This document shows positions 17,589-26,299 of a stretch of 64,000 bases of DNA, in pieces. This stretch comes from Lepagella muris. Its GTDB lineage: Bacteria; Bacteroidota; Bacteroidia; Bacteroidales; Muribaculaceae. The DNA lies in the NCBI RefSeq assembly GCF_004793975.1, contig NZ_SRYB01000006.1, positions 140,583 to 204,582 on the forward strand, in the 5' to 3' direction. The position numbers and the translations under genes were made by a program. The notes below the pieces were generated by a model, which was not told where the DNA came from, made no database searches, and saw only the letters and a list, made by a program, of their open reading frames with translations. How positions within the stretch are numbered: position 1 is the first letter of the stretch; each line of letters opens with the position of its first letter.

Positions 17589-19043
17589 TCAGAGTTCATC
17601 TCCACCTGCACCGGGAACTTCAATCACGGATTTCTTAAGAACCCATACCGGATATAGTGTTATCTGGGGTTTATCTGATTTGACAATGATGCTGCCGGTA
17701 ATGGCATTATCCGAAGCATTCGGGGTCTCACTCCATCCCTTAAACTCGAAGCCATCTCTGTTGATAGTCTGATTAGGAAGTGTGAAGTTATGCTCCGTTT
17801 CAGTACCCGAATAAGTCAGTGTCTCAGGAGCGTTCTGACCTGCATCTGCTCCTGTTATATCAAACTCAACGGAATAGTTGAAGATCTTATTCCAAATGGC
17901 ATACACGTCATTTACCTTGTTATTCATAAATTCATACATAGTAAGAGTTGCTCCCGGTTCATCTCCCGATTCAGCATCTTCACTTCCAGCCCATCCGTTG
18001 AATTCATAACCGTCCCTAACAGGAAGACCTGTTTCTTCATAAGTTTTGTAAACAAATTCAACAGGAGCTGCCTGATGCTTCACGTCATCAATATATGCCG
18101 GATCTGCACCGTCAAAGTTTGCATGATAACGGAGAGTATATTCATTTGCATACGACATCGGCACCTCAAGACCTCCGAACTTGCCACCGTCAAGCGACTT
18201 ACGATAATATTTTGCCTGAGTTATCTTTTTACCTACAGGACAGATACCCTCATAAGTATTCTCTCCATCTTCCACTACAAATTTCAAATCAAAGCCACTT
18301 TCCAATGTGTTAGGAAGAAGCACCATATATATATCTTCTGTCGCAGACACATTCTCCATCACCACTTCTCCTGCATTGTAGGTTGCGCTACAATCCTTGG
18401 TATCAATCTTTGCAACATTATTAAGACCTTTACCGGAAATAGTAACCTTAAAATTCGGATTAACATTCATATCTTCGGCAAATTTCAGATTGAAACGGGC
18501 GAAAGATATACGACGGGCAAGCGTCATATCAGCAACATACGATTTTCCATTGCTGATGATCACCTCCGCTGTCGCCGACAATATATCCTTCTGAGGAAGT
18601 GATTCAAACTTGCCATCCTGAACGGAATAGTCTGCTGTATAGACTTTAGTATCATCAACAACAAGGGATTCGGAAGCTGTACCCAAATAATAGTAATTGA
18701 GAGTGGCTTTATTACCTACAATTCCGGAAATATTACCCTCAAACACGGCATTTGCCCCATTGTCTTTAAGTTCTGCCACCGTAAGAACCCCTTTGTTGAA
18801 TCCTTTATCATCAGTGACATAAAGTTTGTCATTCCCACTCCACACACAATTAAGACCTCCCTCGGCATTCTCTTCAAATTCTGTACGGGTTGACTGTATT
18901 GTCTCTCTGGAAACTGTGACTGTCATGTGAACTGTCTCGCCGGATTCTGTCGGCTGCATGGAATTTTCGTCAGAGTTACAAGCAGTAAGTGCCATGCCTG
19001 CAAAAGCACATGCCAATATTGATTTATAATTCATAATATTCAA
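17589..19043 (-). CDS. Fimbrillin-family lipoprotein ending in InlB-type repeats (paralog 3)
   Basis: A 484-residue lipoprotein with lipobox LTAC (Cys ~21). Residues ~35-310 are the fimbrillin-like domain shared with the two downstream genes (HMTVTVSRETIQSTRTEFEENAEG, LNYYYLGTASE, DILSATAEVIISNGKSYVADMTLARRISFARFNLKF). The C-terminal ~170 residues contain two InlB B-type (Listeria-Bacteroides) repeats, recognisable by DGYEFNGWAGS...YAIW and DGFEFKGWSETP...LYPVW. The protein ends in GGDEL, close to the GGDDL end of the next gene upstream. It is probably a surface adhesin or pilus tip element. It begins 30 bp after a long hairpin that may attenuate its expression. Confidence 0.82.
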   Translation of the reverse strand: MNIMNYKSILACAFAGMALTACNSDENSMQPTESGETVHMTVTVSRETIQSTRTEFEENAEGGLNCVWSGNDKLYVTDDKGFNKGVLTVAELKDNGANAVFEGNISGIVGNKATLNYYYLGTASESLVVDDTKVYTADYSVQDGKFESLPQKDILSATAEVIISNGKSYVADMTLARRISFARFNLKFAEDMNVNPNFKVTISGKGLNNVAKIDTKDCSATYNAGEVVMENVSATEDIYMVLLPNTLESGFDLKFVVEDGENTYEGICPVGKKITQAKYYRKSLDGGKFGGLEVPMSYANEYTLRYHANFDGADPAYIDDVKHQAAPVEFVYKTYEETGLPVRDGYEFNGWAGSEDAESGDEPGATLTMYEFMNNKVNDVYAIWNKIFNYSVEFDITGADAGQNAPETLTYSGTETEHNFTLPNQTINRDGFEFKGWSETPNASDNAITGSIIVKSDKPQITLYPVWVLKKSVIEVPGAGGDEL

Positions 19044-19068
19044 GTGTAAAAAAGTAAATGGTATCAGA

Positions 19069-19137
19069 TGTAAAAAACATTCTCCTTAATAGAGGTATCG
19101 GGAATCCACCCTCACTTCTATTTAAGGAGAATGTTTT
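19069..19137 (-). terminator. Long-stem terminator or attenuator between lipoprotein genes
   Basis: Two arms of about 23 nt (AAAACATTCTCCTTAATAGA pairing with TCTATTTAAGGAGAATGTTTT, one bulge) enclose a ~17-nt loop. On the minus strand the stem runs into TTTTTTAC. It follows the 19182-21029 gene and lies just 30 bp before the next start, leaving no room for a new promoter. Partial termination would lower expression of the downstream fimbrillins. Confidence 0.7.
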
Positions 19138-19181
19138 CAGTTGCTTGCAAACTATATCCTGTTTGCTTGGATTATCCCAAA

Positions 19182-21029
19182 TCAGAGATCATCACCACCT
19201 ACAGGAGGTGCCGGGGTAACTGTCTGCTTGATTGTCCAGACCGGATAAAGCGTAACGTTAAGTTTATCTTTGGTCATTGTGTAAGATTCTGTATATACTT
19301 TAGTTGAAACCTCCTGATAGGCAGTAGAAACCTCACACCAACCTTTGAAATCAAAGCCCTCTCTGTCAAAACCATCCTTACCGGGAAGTGTAATCTCAAC
19401 AGACTCCTCTGTACTCTTCACATTCTTGGATTCCGGAGCCACACCTGTCATACCCATTTCAGGAATGTCTGACTCAATATCAAATGACAGCACATACTCA
19501 TATTCCACAACTTTGTCTGTCCAGACGGGATAAAGAGTCACATCGGGATTCTCCGGGGTCACAGTGATAGGCTGACCGGGCTGATAATCCGGAGTCTCGC
19601 CACCTTCAGTCTTTGACCATCCTGCAAATTCCTTACCTTCCGGTGCTTCCGGTGTAGTCTCCGGGATAGTGAACTCTGCATTCTCTCCCTTCTCAACTTC
19701 CTTATCCTGCTTAGATTCGATAGCCGGGATATTGAGAGTAAGTGTAACCTTCTCCTCTACCGGAGGTTCAGGCTGCTCGGAACCCTGCGGATTGAGCTTG
19801 AATACGTAGACGCCGCTCTGTCCGTATGCCACGAAGATATAGCCGTTGGCAATGGCGATGAAGTTGGCGGAATGACCCTCCGTGCCTGCCTCGGTTGTGC
19901 CTGCGTTGCCGGCATTGTCATACTCCTTTACCTCGTAGGCAAACAGTTCGAGATTACCGGACTCTTTCTTCTCATATACGCGGAGACCGGCACCGGTGGC
20001 TGCATATACGTACTGGTCATCGGCATATACGGCTGTAGTGTAAGTCTCATTTGACCATGCCGCTGTGCCGGAACCTACAGCGTAGGAACGGAGACCGTTA
20101 TGACCGGCTGCCACGTAGACGTAGCCGCCGCTGACTGCCATAGTGTGCTTGCCATAATGCTTCGCGCCGTCACCCTCCACTGTTGTCCATTCCCCGGTGG
20201 TGGGATTATAAGACTCAGCAGATTTCTCATTAGATACGAGCGCGGCATCAAGTGCGACACCCTGACCGCCTGCCACAGGAAGGAGCTCCGCTGCAGCGTC
20301 ATCTGTACGGAGGATATAACCGCCGTCAATATATTTGCCACCGAAGTCGATAGCCTCAGCTACGATTACAGTCGGTTCTGTCTCAGCCGTGAATGCTGAC
20401 GGGAAACGGACAGCAGCACCGCTATAGCCTGACACTGCCACGATGTCGGCACCATCGGCAGCCACTGCATTGGCTGAAGATCCGGGAATATTGATATATT
20501 CCAACTCTCCGGCTCCGATAGGAAGACGACCTACCACTGCGCCGTTCTTTGAGCTGGTGGATGCAAGATAGAGGTTGGAGGCGTTTACGATAACGTGGTT
20601 GAATTTAAGCTCTTCATTGACCATGATGTTGGCAAAAGCCCATTGGTCGCTTTCAGCTACGGGGATGTTGATCTCATCAATCGCGCCGCCCCATGCGGTG
20701 GCAGCCGTGGTAGCCTGATGATTGGAATGCCATGTGATATAGGCCTTACCTCCATCTACGGCAATGGCAGTGGCAGACCAATTCTTTTGGGCGGCATCCG
20801 AGGTTTCAACAGGGGCAATCTTTGCCACGAGCTGAAGGCGTTCGGCTTTCGGTCCACGGGTTGGGTTATTCACAGTGATACGTCCTGCCTGAGATGCTAC
20901 ATCAAGCGACTTGAGCAATACAGTGTTCTGCTTTTCCGGCATATTCGGATTGCCGGGGAGATCTTCGTTAGAGCAAGCCCCAAGCACCAATGCGGATAAT
21001 GCTACCGGTAGAAAATAATGTTTATTCAT
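19182..21029 (-). CDS. Surface lipoprotein: propeller-like repeats plus InlB-type repeats
   Basis: A 615-residue lipoprotein with lipobox VLGAC (Cys ~19). Residues ~70-415 contain repeated short beta segments (TAIAVDGGKAYITWHS, VNASNLYLASTSS, MAVSGGYVYVAAGHNGLRSY, AVYADDQYVYAATGAGLRVYE, FIAIANGYIFVAYGQSGVYVF). They suggest a beta-propeller of the YVTN/LVIVD type. Two InlB B-type repeats follow (EGKEFAGWSKTEGG...LYPVW; EGFDFKGWCEVS...LYPVW). The protein ends in PPVGGDDL. Unlike its neighbours it lacks the fimbrillin domain. It is the first gene of the cluster, 5' of a hairpin that may make it the most abundant product. A role in adhesion or ligand binding at the cell surface is inferred. Confidence 0.75.
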   Translation of the reverse strand: MNKHYFLPVALSALVLGACSNEDLPGNPNMPEKQNTVLLKSLDVASQAGRITVNNPTRGPKAERLQLVAKIAPVETSDAAQKNWSATAIAVDGGKAYITWHSNHQATTAATAWGGAIDEINIPVAESDQWAFANIMVNEELKFNHVIVNASNLYLASTSSKNGAVVGRLPIGAGELEYINIPGSSANAVAADGADIVAVSGYSGAAVRFPSAFTAETEPTVIVAEAIDFGGKYIDGGYILRTDDAAAELLPVAGGQGVALDAALVSNEKSAESYNPTTGEWTTVEGDGAKHYGKHTMAVSGGYVYVAAGHNGLRSYAVGSGTAAWSNETYTTAVYADDQYVYAATGAGLRVYEKKESGNLELFAYEVKEYDNAGNAGTTEAGTEGHSANFIAIANGYIFVAYGQSGVYVFKLNPQGSEQPEPPVEEKVTLTLNIPAIESKQDKEVEKGENAEFTIPETTPEAPEGKEFAGWSKTEGGETPDYQPGQPITVTPENPDVTLYPVWTDKVVEYEYVLSFDIESDIPEMGMTGVAPESKNVKSTEESVEITLPGKDGFDREGFDFKGWCEVSTAYQEVSTKVYTESYTMTKDKLNVTLYPVWTIKQTVTPAPPVGGDDL

Positions 21030-21423
21030 ACGTTATATAATTTGTTGTGTTGTTTTATCAATTCTCTGCAATGGAATATTTTACAATTGCTTTACCTTTC
21101 ACGGTTATCCTTGATGTAGGCATAAACGGCAACGTCCCGCAACCTAATGATTGCAGGATATATCTAATAATAAACTAAATTGCTGATTATAAGCGCATTA
21201 TAATCGGGGGGGGGGTATTTTTCAAAACCTCCTTTTTCCCAATCAATCTGGCGAATGAGTCAGTATGTAAGGCAGATATTATCATAACGCCGGTTCTTAC
21301 AGTACGGTAAACGTGTAAATTAAAGGTTGTAGATCTCTTTTTTTACGTAAGCAAATGAGTGACACGTGAGAATCATAACCCTTTCAGGCGTATGTCTCAA
21401 AAAAAGATATCTTTTCTCTGCGC
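21030..21423 (-). promoter_or_regulatory. Long leader of the surface lipoprotein cluster, containing a G10/C10 tract
   Basis: About 390 bp separate the likely transcription start (~21418) from the first start codon at 21029. No protein-coding frame is convincing here. The leader contains a homopolymeric run of ten G (C in the transcript) at 21206-21215 and several short AT-rich inverted repeats. Confidence 0.55.
21206..21215. repeat. Homopolymeric G10 tract
   Basis: Ten consecutive G on the plus strand, within an otherwise AT-rich leader and 177 bp upstream of the lipoprotein gene. Such tracts are prone to slipped-strand length change, and also to assembly error. Confidence 0.9.
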
Positions 21424-21453
21424 CAAAGTTAATTAAAATTTTTCACAATCCAA
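21424..21453 (-). promoter_or_regulatory. Bacteroidetes promoter for the lipoprotein cluster
   Basis: On the minus strand TTG (21453-21451), 19 nt, then TAACTTTG (21431-21424), a perfect match to the TAnnTTTG -7 element. It points at the 21029 gene. Confidence 0.65.
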
Positions 21454-21500
21454 TGTTTTTATAAACAAAATTTATTTTTTAGATAAAAAAATTTTTTAGA

Positions 21501-21533
21501 TTGACATTTATCCCCTTTTTTAACTTAACTTTC
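21501..21533 (+). promoter_or_regulatory. Possible divergent promoter for the DUF5119-like/fimbrillin pair
   Basis: TTG at 21501, 22 nt, then TAACTTTC at 21526-21533, one base off TAnnTTTG with slightly wide spacing. It lies 50 bp upstream of the start at 21583, back to back with the opposing promoter. Confidence 0.4.
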
Positions 21534-21582
21534 AATAAAAAATCAAGTATAAACCATTAAAAGGGAAAGGTGTTATTAATGT

Positions 21583-22536
21583 ATGATTCTACGTTTACAC
21601 CGACGCTTATCTCTTTTGCCCATATTGCTTTTGGCTCTCACAGGTTGCACTCAGAGATTCTTCGCCCTCTCAGAACAGGAGGGCGACGTGGTAAATGTGC
21701 GTTTTTTCTGGGATAATGCCATTAATGCCGATCCTGAAGGGATGACCCTGCTGTTCTATTCCTCGGATAAGGGGGGTGGTATATGGAGATTTGATATCGC
21801 GGGAAGAGATGGAGGTCAGATAGAATTGCCTTTCGGACATTACAGGATGCTTGCCGTCAACAATGACATTGCCGGGATAATACTTTCCGGACAGGATCAG
21901 GAATCTTCCGTGATGCTATCCACGACCGAGCGTGCCGACCATGTCGCAATCATGTGTCCCGGTATGTCTTACGGTTGCCGTATGAAGGATGTGACGGTAT
22001 CACCATGCGGCGTCGGATACACGGGGGAAGATAACGATGTCAAAGAATGCGGAGCCTCTGTCATAAAATGCTATCCCGACACCCTGTCTACAATATATCA
22101 TCTTATTATCAATGACGTGGAGGGGATGGAGTATCTGCGCAGTGCGAAGGCATACGTGGAGGGTCCCGCCAAAGGGATGAACCTCTCTTCACTGACGCCT
22201 GTCGCGCCATCGCTGTCAATGCCTTGCACAATGACAACCGACCTGATAGGCGGCACGCTTGACGGCACCACCTGCGGATTTCCTTTGCCTGATGATACGA
22301 CGGAATATGGAGTGACCCTCAACGTCACGTCAAAATCCGGCAAATCGTATTCAAAGAAATTCACCGCATCCGATTTGACGGTCAACACTTTCTCTATCCA
22401 CTGCGTTTATATTACAATAAGCGGACTCTCGATTCCGTCGGAACCGGGACCTACTCCTCCCGATAAAGACGATGATGTAGGCATTGACGTGGATGTAGAC
22501 GGCTGGAACGTGATAGAGATTGACCTTTCCACCTGA
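21583..22536 (+). CDS. DUF5119-like lipoprotein, probable pilus anchor or accessory
   Basis: A 317-residue lipoprotein with lipobox ALTGC (Cys ~22). The mature region is beta-rich (VNVRFFWDNAINADPEGMTLLFYSSDKGGGIWRFDIAGRDG; IELPFGHYRMLAVNNDI). It matches the general look of DUF5119 proteins, which usually precede a fimbrillin gene in Bacteroidales. The C-terminus is acidic and proline-rich and ends in a short strand (DVDVDGWNVIEIDLS). It is followed 52 bp later by a fimbrillin gene on the same strand. The likely role is an anchor or accessory subunit of the pilus formed with that partner. The family assignment is from memory of the pattern. Confidence 0.72.
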   Translation: MILRLHRRLSLLPILLLALTGCTQRFFALSEQEGDVVNVRFFWDNAINADPEGMTLLFYSSDKGGGIWRFDIAGRDGGQIELPFGHYRMLAVNNDIAGIILSGQDQESSVMLSTTERADHVAIMCPGMSYGCRMKDVTVSPCGVGYTGEDNDVKECGASVIKCYPDTLSTIYHLIINDVEGMEYLRSAKAYVEGPAKGMNLSSLTPVAPSLSMPCTMTTDLIGGTLDGTTCGFPLPDDTTEYGVTLNVTSKSGKSYSKKFTASDLTVNTFSIHCVYITISGLSIPSEPGPTPPDKDDDVGIDVDVDGWNVIEIDLST

Positions 22537-22588
22537 CTATGGAATATATCCGCAAATATAAGAATTTATAATCTTAATACATATATAT

Positions 22589-23680
22589 ATGAAAAAGACA
22601 ACATTGATTTCATCAGCCCTGATCATCGCCTCCGGTGCGACTCTTCTGTCGGCTTGTTCAAATGATGAGACTAACGATCCGATAGAACCGTCATCTGGCA
22701 ACCGTATACGATTTGCCGCATCTACCGAACTCACCCGCAGCGGGGATATCACGACAAACAATCTGAATTCATTCAACGTCTATGCTTATACCGGGAACGC
22801 CACCGCCCCAAAGATATTCATGGATAACGTGCTTGTCAGCAAGACTGCCTCCAACGTATGGACATATTCTCCGGTAAAGTATTGGCCTGCAAAGGAGACG
22901 GTCGATTTCTATGCTTTCGCACCCACCTCTTGGGTAGGTGCGACAGGACCGCTTGCACCAGTGGAATACGTTGACCAGGGGGGCGTGGAGGATATCGTGT
23001 ATGCCGTAAGTCCCAATCTTTCGGGGAATACGGGAAGTGCAAATCCTCAGGTGATATTCAACTTCCGACATGCCCTGTCAAAAGTGACGGTCAAGCTGAG
23101 CTCTACCAATACGAGTCTGGCAGTAAGGGTGACAAATGTAGCCATGTCAAATATTACCACGAAAGGTAATTTCCACTTCCCCGGAGAATCCACCGCCACG
23201 GAATCTTCTGATCTCAACACCGGACACTGGACTGACCAGAATACCCCCTCGACATATATATACCACATGTCGCAGAGTCATGATGACGTAATCCTGCTCA
23301 CCACTACGCCGAACGACCTCAGCAGCTCCGACCTTGCCTTGGGAGGGCCGAAATATCTGATCCCGCAGCCTTTGACATGGAGAAGCAGCGGCATGGGCAA
23401 CGACACCTACCTCGCGGTGATGTGCTCCGTATACGATGCCACCACGGGCGACAAGCTCTGGCCTAACGCCAACACCCCAAAAGAGAACATCGTGGAAGGT
23501 AGCACATACGGCGACGGCCTGCTGAAATTCCCACTCTCCACAAGTTCATTCTCCGAGTGGAAACCCGGCTATCAGTATATCTACAACGTGGTCATCAACT
23601 CCAATGAAGAGATGGGGTCCATCGATTTCGGCACCCCGACCGTCGACACCTACGTCAACATCACCACCAATTACCAGTAA
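22589..23680 (+). CDS. Fimbrillin family lipoprotein
   Basis: A 363-residue lipoprotein with lipobox LLSAC (Cys ~23). It has the classical fimbrillin order: NRIRFAASTELTRSG just after the anchor, FNVYAYTGN, a YWPAKETVDFYAFAP segment (~residue 100), the strongly conserved FNFRHALSKVTVKL (~150), and a late YIYNVVINSNEEMGSIDFG. These proteins form major or minor fimbriae after outer-membrane lipoprotein transport and gingipain-like cleavage. It is co-oriented with the DUF5119-like gene. It is not closely similar to the three minus-strand fimbrillins, so two distinct pilus sets meet here. Its stop lies 4 bp from the convergent nadK stop. Confidence 0.85.
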   Translation: MKKTTLISSALIIASGATLLSACSNDETNDPIEPSSGNRIRFAASTELTRSGDITTNNLNSFNVYAYTGNATAPKIFMDNVLVSKTASNVWTYSPVKYWPAKETVDFYAFAPTSWVGATGPLAPVEYVDQGGVEDIVYAVSPNLSGNTGSANPQVIFNFRHALSKVTVKLSSTNTSLAVRVTNVAMSNITTKGNFHFPGESTATESSDLNTGHWTDQNTPSTYIYHMSQSHDDVILLTTTPNDLSSSDLALGGPKYLIPQPLTWRSSGMGNDTYLAVMCSVYDATTGDKLWPNANTPKENIVEGSTYGDGLLKFPLSTSSFSEWKPGYQYIYNVVINSNEEMGSIDFGTPTVDTYVNITTNYQ

Positions 23681-23684
23681 ATTT

Positions 23685-24563
23685 TTAAAATGCGCTCGCA
23701 CTCCAGAGCAGCTTATCGCGCAGAATCGTCGCAAACGTCGAATCCTTCCGTCTGACGAGCCGCGTCACAAAACCCGCGCGTTTCACCCATATCTTCTCCC
23801 CTTCCGGCATCAGATACGAGCAATCGTCAAGACTCAGCCGGAACCGTCCCGTGCGGCTCTCTACCGTCAGTTCCAGTTCCGAACCGCCCCCGACCACGAG
23901 AGGACGTACCGTCAGCGTGTGAGGCGCGACAGGCGACAGCGTGATGCAATCGATTGTAGGTTCCAATATCGGCCCCCCCGCAGAGAGATTATAACCGGTG
24001 CTCCCCGTGGGGGTCGATACTATCAACCCGTCGCAGCGGTAAGTGGCGAGATAACTGCCGTTGATCTCCGTGTTGACGGAAATCATCGATGATGACTCCT
24101 CTTTCATCAGAGCCACCTCATTGAGGGCATAATGCCAGCAACCATCCGGGAAAGCAGAACTCTGCACCCAGAGAAGCATCCGGCGCTCCACGATGACATC
24201 GCCACGGCATATCGCCCCTATCATCTCCCCCACCTCCTCAAGCCGGCAACTTGCCAGGAATCCGAGATGACCCGTGTTGACACCAAGAATCGGGATCTCC
24301 CGCTTACCTACCCAACGTGCGGCGCGCAGGAACGTGCCGTCGCCGCCGATGCTTATGACCAGCCCCGTCCCTTCCGGAATATCCTCCACCACCTCTGCCC
24401 CGTGCATGTCTATGCCATGCGCAGCAAGATAGCCGGCGATCTTAGTATGGACCGCCACTTTAAAACCGATACCCTCAAAATGCGCGAAAAGCCCGGCAAG
24501 CTCCTTCAGATAGGGATCTTGCCTGCGGCTTCCGAATATTGCTACTTTATTTGTCAGTTCCAT
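23685..24563 (-). CDS. nadK: NAD kinase
   Basis: A 292-residue cytosolic enzyme that phosphorylates NAD to NADP using ATP. The diagnostic GGDGTFLRAAR motif is at ~residues 73-83. The conserved GHLGFLA region (~97-103) follows, then NEVAL and the central YRCDGLIVSTPTGSTGYNLSAGGPI motif. The length is normal for the family. It sits 45 bp after a CBS-domain gene that also reads minus, and divergently from pdxJ beyond that. This nadK/CBS/pdxJ arrangement is recurrent in Bacteroidales. Confidence 0.97.
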   Translation of the reverse strand: MELTNKVAIFGSRRQDPYLKELAGLFAHFEGIGFKVAVHTKIAGYLAAHGIDMHGAEVVEDIPEGTGLVISIGGDGTFLRAARWVGKREIPILGVNTGHLGFLASCRLEEVGEMIGAICRGDVIVERRMLLWVQSSAFPDGCWHYALNEVALMKEESSSMISVNTEINGSYLATYRCDGLIVSTPTGSTGYNLSAGGPILEPTIDCITLSPVAPHTLTVRPLVVGGGSELELTVESRTGRFRLSLDDCSYLMPEGEKIWVKRAGFVTRLVRRKDSTFATILRDKLLWSASAF

Positions 24564-24608
24564 TATATTATGTCAATACGTCCCGACCCTGCACGGATCG
24601 GTGCGCAA

Positions 24609-25118
24609 TCATACGTTAAGCAACGCCTGAAGTGCCATAAGCCGCTCCGTCGCTATCGCGGCATCACGTACGCCGTCGGAAGAGCCGTGTGCCTCAAGCA
24701 CCTTGAAGTCATAACGCTCCAGACTCCTCACGGCTGCCGACGGATCGGAATGACGCAAGCGAAGCGTGACGCGGATGTGCCCGTCTGCCGACGGCGAGGA
24801 GAACAGGTCGACCAGATGCGCGTCGCTATCCTCCACGGCATGCGCCAGCTGGCTCGCGCTGTAGTCCTCCGGACGGCATTCCACAGTGACCTCACTGCAA
24901 TCGTCGCGTGCCGCTATCATCCTTGCCAGACCCTCAAGCATCGAGGTCTGGTCTACTACTCCGAGTGTTGTTTCCCCGTCGCTGACTCCCACCTCTCGTC
25001 CGGGAGCATCAAGCAGACGTGGCAACAATTCCAATAGCGGCATATCTGCCTCGACTATCCTGCCTGGCATACGGTCCGCTACTGTCTTTCCGGGTGATAA
25101 TATCTCTTTTGCTGTCAT
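24609..25118 (-). CDS. CBS-domain protein, hypothetical
   Basis: A 169-residue cytosolic protein. The N-terminal half resembles a CBS pair (VADRMPGRIVEADMPLLELLPRLLDAPGREVGVSDGETTLGVVDQTSMLEGL). The C-terminal half has an ACT-like alternation (HIRVTLRLRHSDPSAAVRSLERYDFKVLEAHG). CBS modules usually bind adenine nucleotides. Its position before nadK, in the same orientation with a 45-bp gap, suggests a link to NAD/ATP status. That link is inference only. No catalytic motif is visible. Confidence 0.8.
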   Translation of the reverse strand: MTAKEILSPGKTVADRMPGRIVEADMPLLELLPRLLDAPGREVGVSDGETTLGVVDQTSMLEGLARMIAARDDCSEVTVECRPEDYSASQLAHAVEDSDAHLVDLFSSPSADGHIRVTLRLRHSDPSAAVRSLERYDFKVLEAHGSSDGVRDAAIATERLMALQALLNV

Positions 25119-25187
25119 ATTTGTCTGCTCCTTACTATTTTTAACTATTACTTACTAATTAAAAAACGTCATCCGTGCGTTTTTTTC

Positions 25188-25218
25188 TTTGTCTCAACGT
25201 CCTTTTTTTATATTTTTG
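25188..25218 (+). promoter_or_regulatory. Bacteroidetes promoter upstream of pdxJ
   Basis: TTTG at 25188-25191, 19 nt, then TATTTTTG at 25211-25218, a full TAnnTTTG match. It would give a ~187-nt leader before pdxJ. Nothing else was recognised in the 25119-25411 gap. Confidence 0.65.
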
Positions 25219-25411
25219 CAGTTTAATCACGGAAGACCGAACTTTCACGCCCCGAAAAGGGTTGAAAATAGGGAATCCATGCGGAAAACGCTGCTGATGG
25301 TTCAAAGTTACAAATTTTGTGCCGAATTTCATAACATGACACAAAAATTTAGCAATCAAACCGCCGCAGCCGTGTTTCCCACAGTTCTATATTATAAACA
25401 ATTATCTGACA

Positions 25412-26122
25412 ATGACCCGATTAAGCGTAAACATCAATAAAGTCGCCACTCTGCGCAACGCGCGGGGGGAGAACGTGCCGGATGTAGTGAAATTTGCCAT
25501 TGACTGCGAACGATTTGGCGCACAGGGCATCACCGTACATCCGCGTCCCGACGAACGCCACATCACACGCGCCGACGTGAGAGCCCTCCGTCCCGTGGTG
25601 ACCACCGAATTCAACATCGAGGGCTACCCCGCCCCCGAATTCATGGATCTCGTCATCGAAGTTCGCCCCGACCAGGTGACACTCGTGCCCGACTCACCCT
25701 CCGCCGTAACATCAAACGCCGGATGGGACGTCATCGCCAACGAGGCTTTCCTGCGAGGGATATGTGCCCGACTACGCGAAGCCGGAATACGCTCATCAAT
25801 ATTCGTTGACGCCGACCCTGACCAGGTGAGGAAAGCAGCCGAAGTGGGAGCCGACCGCGTGGAGCTTTATACCAAGCCATACGCCGACAACTACGCCACC
25901 GACCCTGCCGCAGCCGTAGCCCCCTTCGTCAAAGCATCGCAGACAGCCCTCGAGATCGGCATCGGACTCAACGCCGGACACGACCTCAACCTCGACAACC
26001 TCGCCTACTTCCACGCCTCCCTCCCCCTCCTCGATGAAGTAAGCATCGGGCACGCCCTCATCTCCGACGCCCTCTACCTCGGCATCTCCGAGACCATCCG
26101 CCGCTACCGCGCCTGCCTCTAA
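25412..26122 (+). CDS. pdxJ: Pyridoxine 5'-phosphate synthase
   Basis: A 236-residue TIM-barrel enzyme that condenses 1-deoxy-D-xylulose 5-phosphate with 3-amino-2-oxopropyl phosphate in vitamin B6 synthesis. Family landmarks are LSVNINKVATLRNARG at the N-terminus, GITVHPRPDERHI (catalytic His and Arg region, ~39-51), TEFNIEGYP, QVTLVPDSP, SIFVDAD, GADRVELYT, and the closing GLNAGHDLNLDNL plus EVSIGHALISDALY. The length is normal. It is transcribed away from the CBS/nadK pair, and the exbB-exbD-tonB set follows on the same strand 177 bp later. Confidence 0.97.
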   Translation: MTRLSVNINKVATLRNARGENVPDVVKFAIDCERFGAQGITVHPRPDERHITRADVRALRPVVTTEFNIEGYPAPEFMDLVIEVRPDQVTLVPDSPSAVTSNAGWDVIANEAFLRGICARLREAGIRSSIFVDADPDQVRKAAEVGADRVELYTKPYADNYATDPAAAVAPFVKASQTALEIGIGLNAGHDLNLDNLAYFHASLPLLDEVSIGHALISDALYLGISETIRRYRACL

Positions 26123-26137
26123 TCAAAAGCCGAAGCT

Positions 26138-26185
26138 GCGAAGCAAAGAAGCCAGGCAGCGAAGCAAAGAAGCGAAGCAAAGAAG
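26138..26185. repeat. Three copies of a 14-bp intergenic repeat
   Basis: GCGAAGCAAAGAAG occurs at 26138, 26159 and 26172, in the pdxJ-exbB gap. The copies are exact, and the second and third share one base. Confidence 0.85.
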
Positions 26186-26194
26186 GCAGGCAGT

Positions 26195-26234
26195 GCGCAG
26201 CCGTTTTGATCCAGGTGTGAGCGCGAAGCGCGAA
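26195..26234 (+). repeat. Dispersed ~40-bp intergenic repeat, copy A
   Basis: It begins GCGCAGCCGTTTTG and ends GTGTGAGCGCGAAGCGCGAAA. It matches the minus-strand copy at 47090-47130, with differences only in the middle few bases. The end is itself palindromic (GCGCGAAGCGCG), as in REP-type sequences. Confidence 0.8.
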
Positions 26235-26299
26235 AATCCCGCGAAAAAATCCCAAAGCAAATCCCAAAGCAAAAAGAAACAAAAAAACAACATAACCAA

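Noticed and set aside
25159..25359. 66-codon minus-strand frame upstream of pdxJ
   Set aside because: Basic, no recognisable pattern, and it overlaps the probable pdxJ promoter at 25188-25218.
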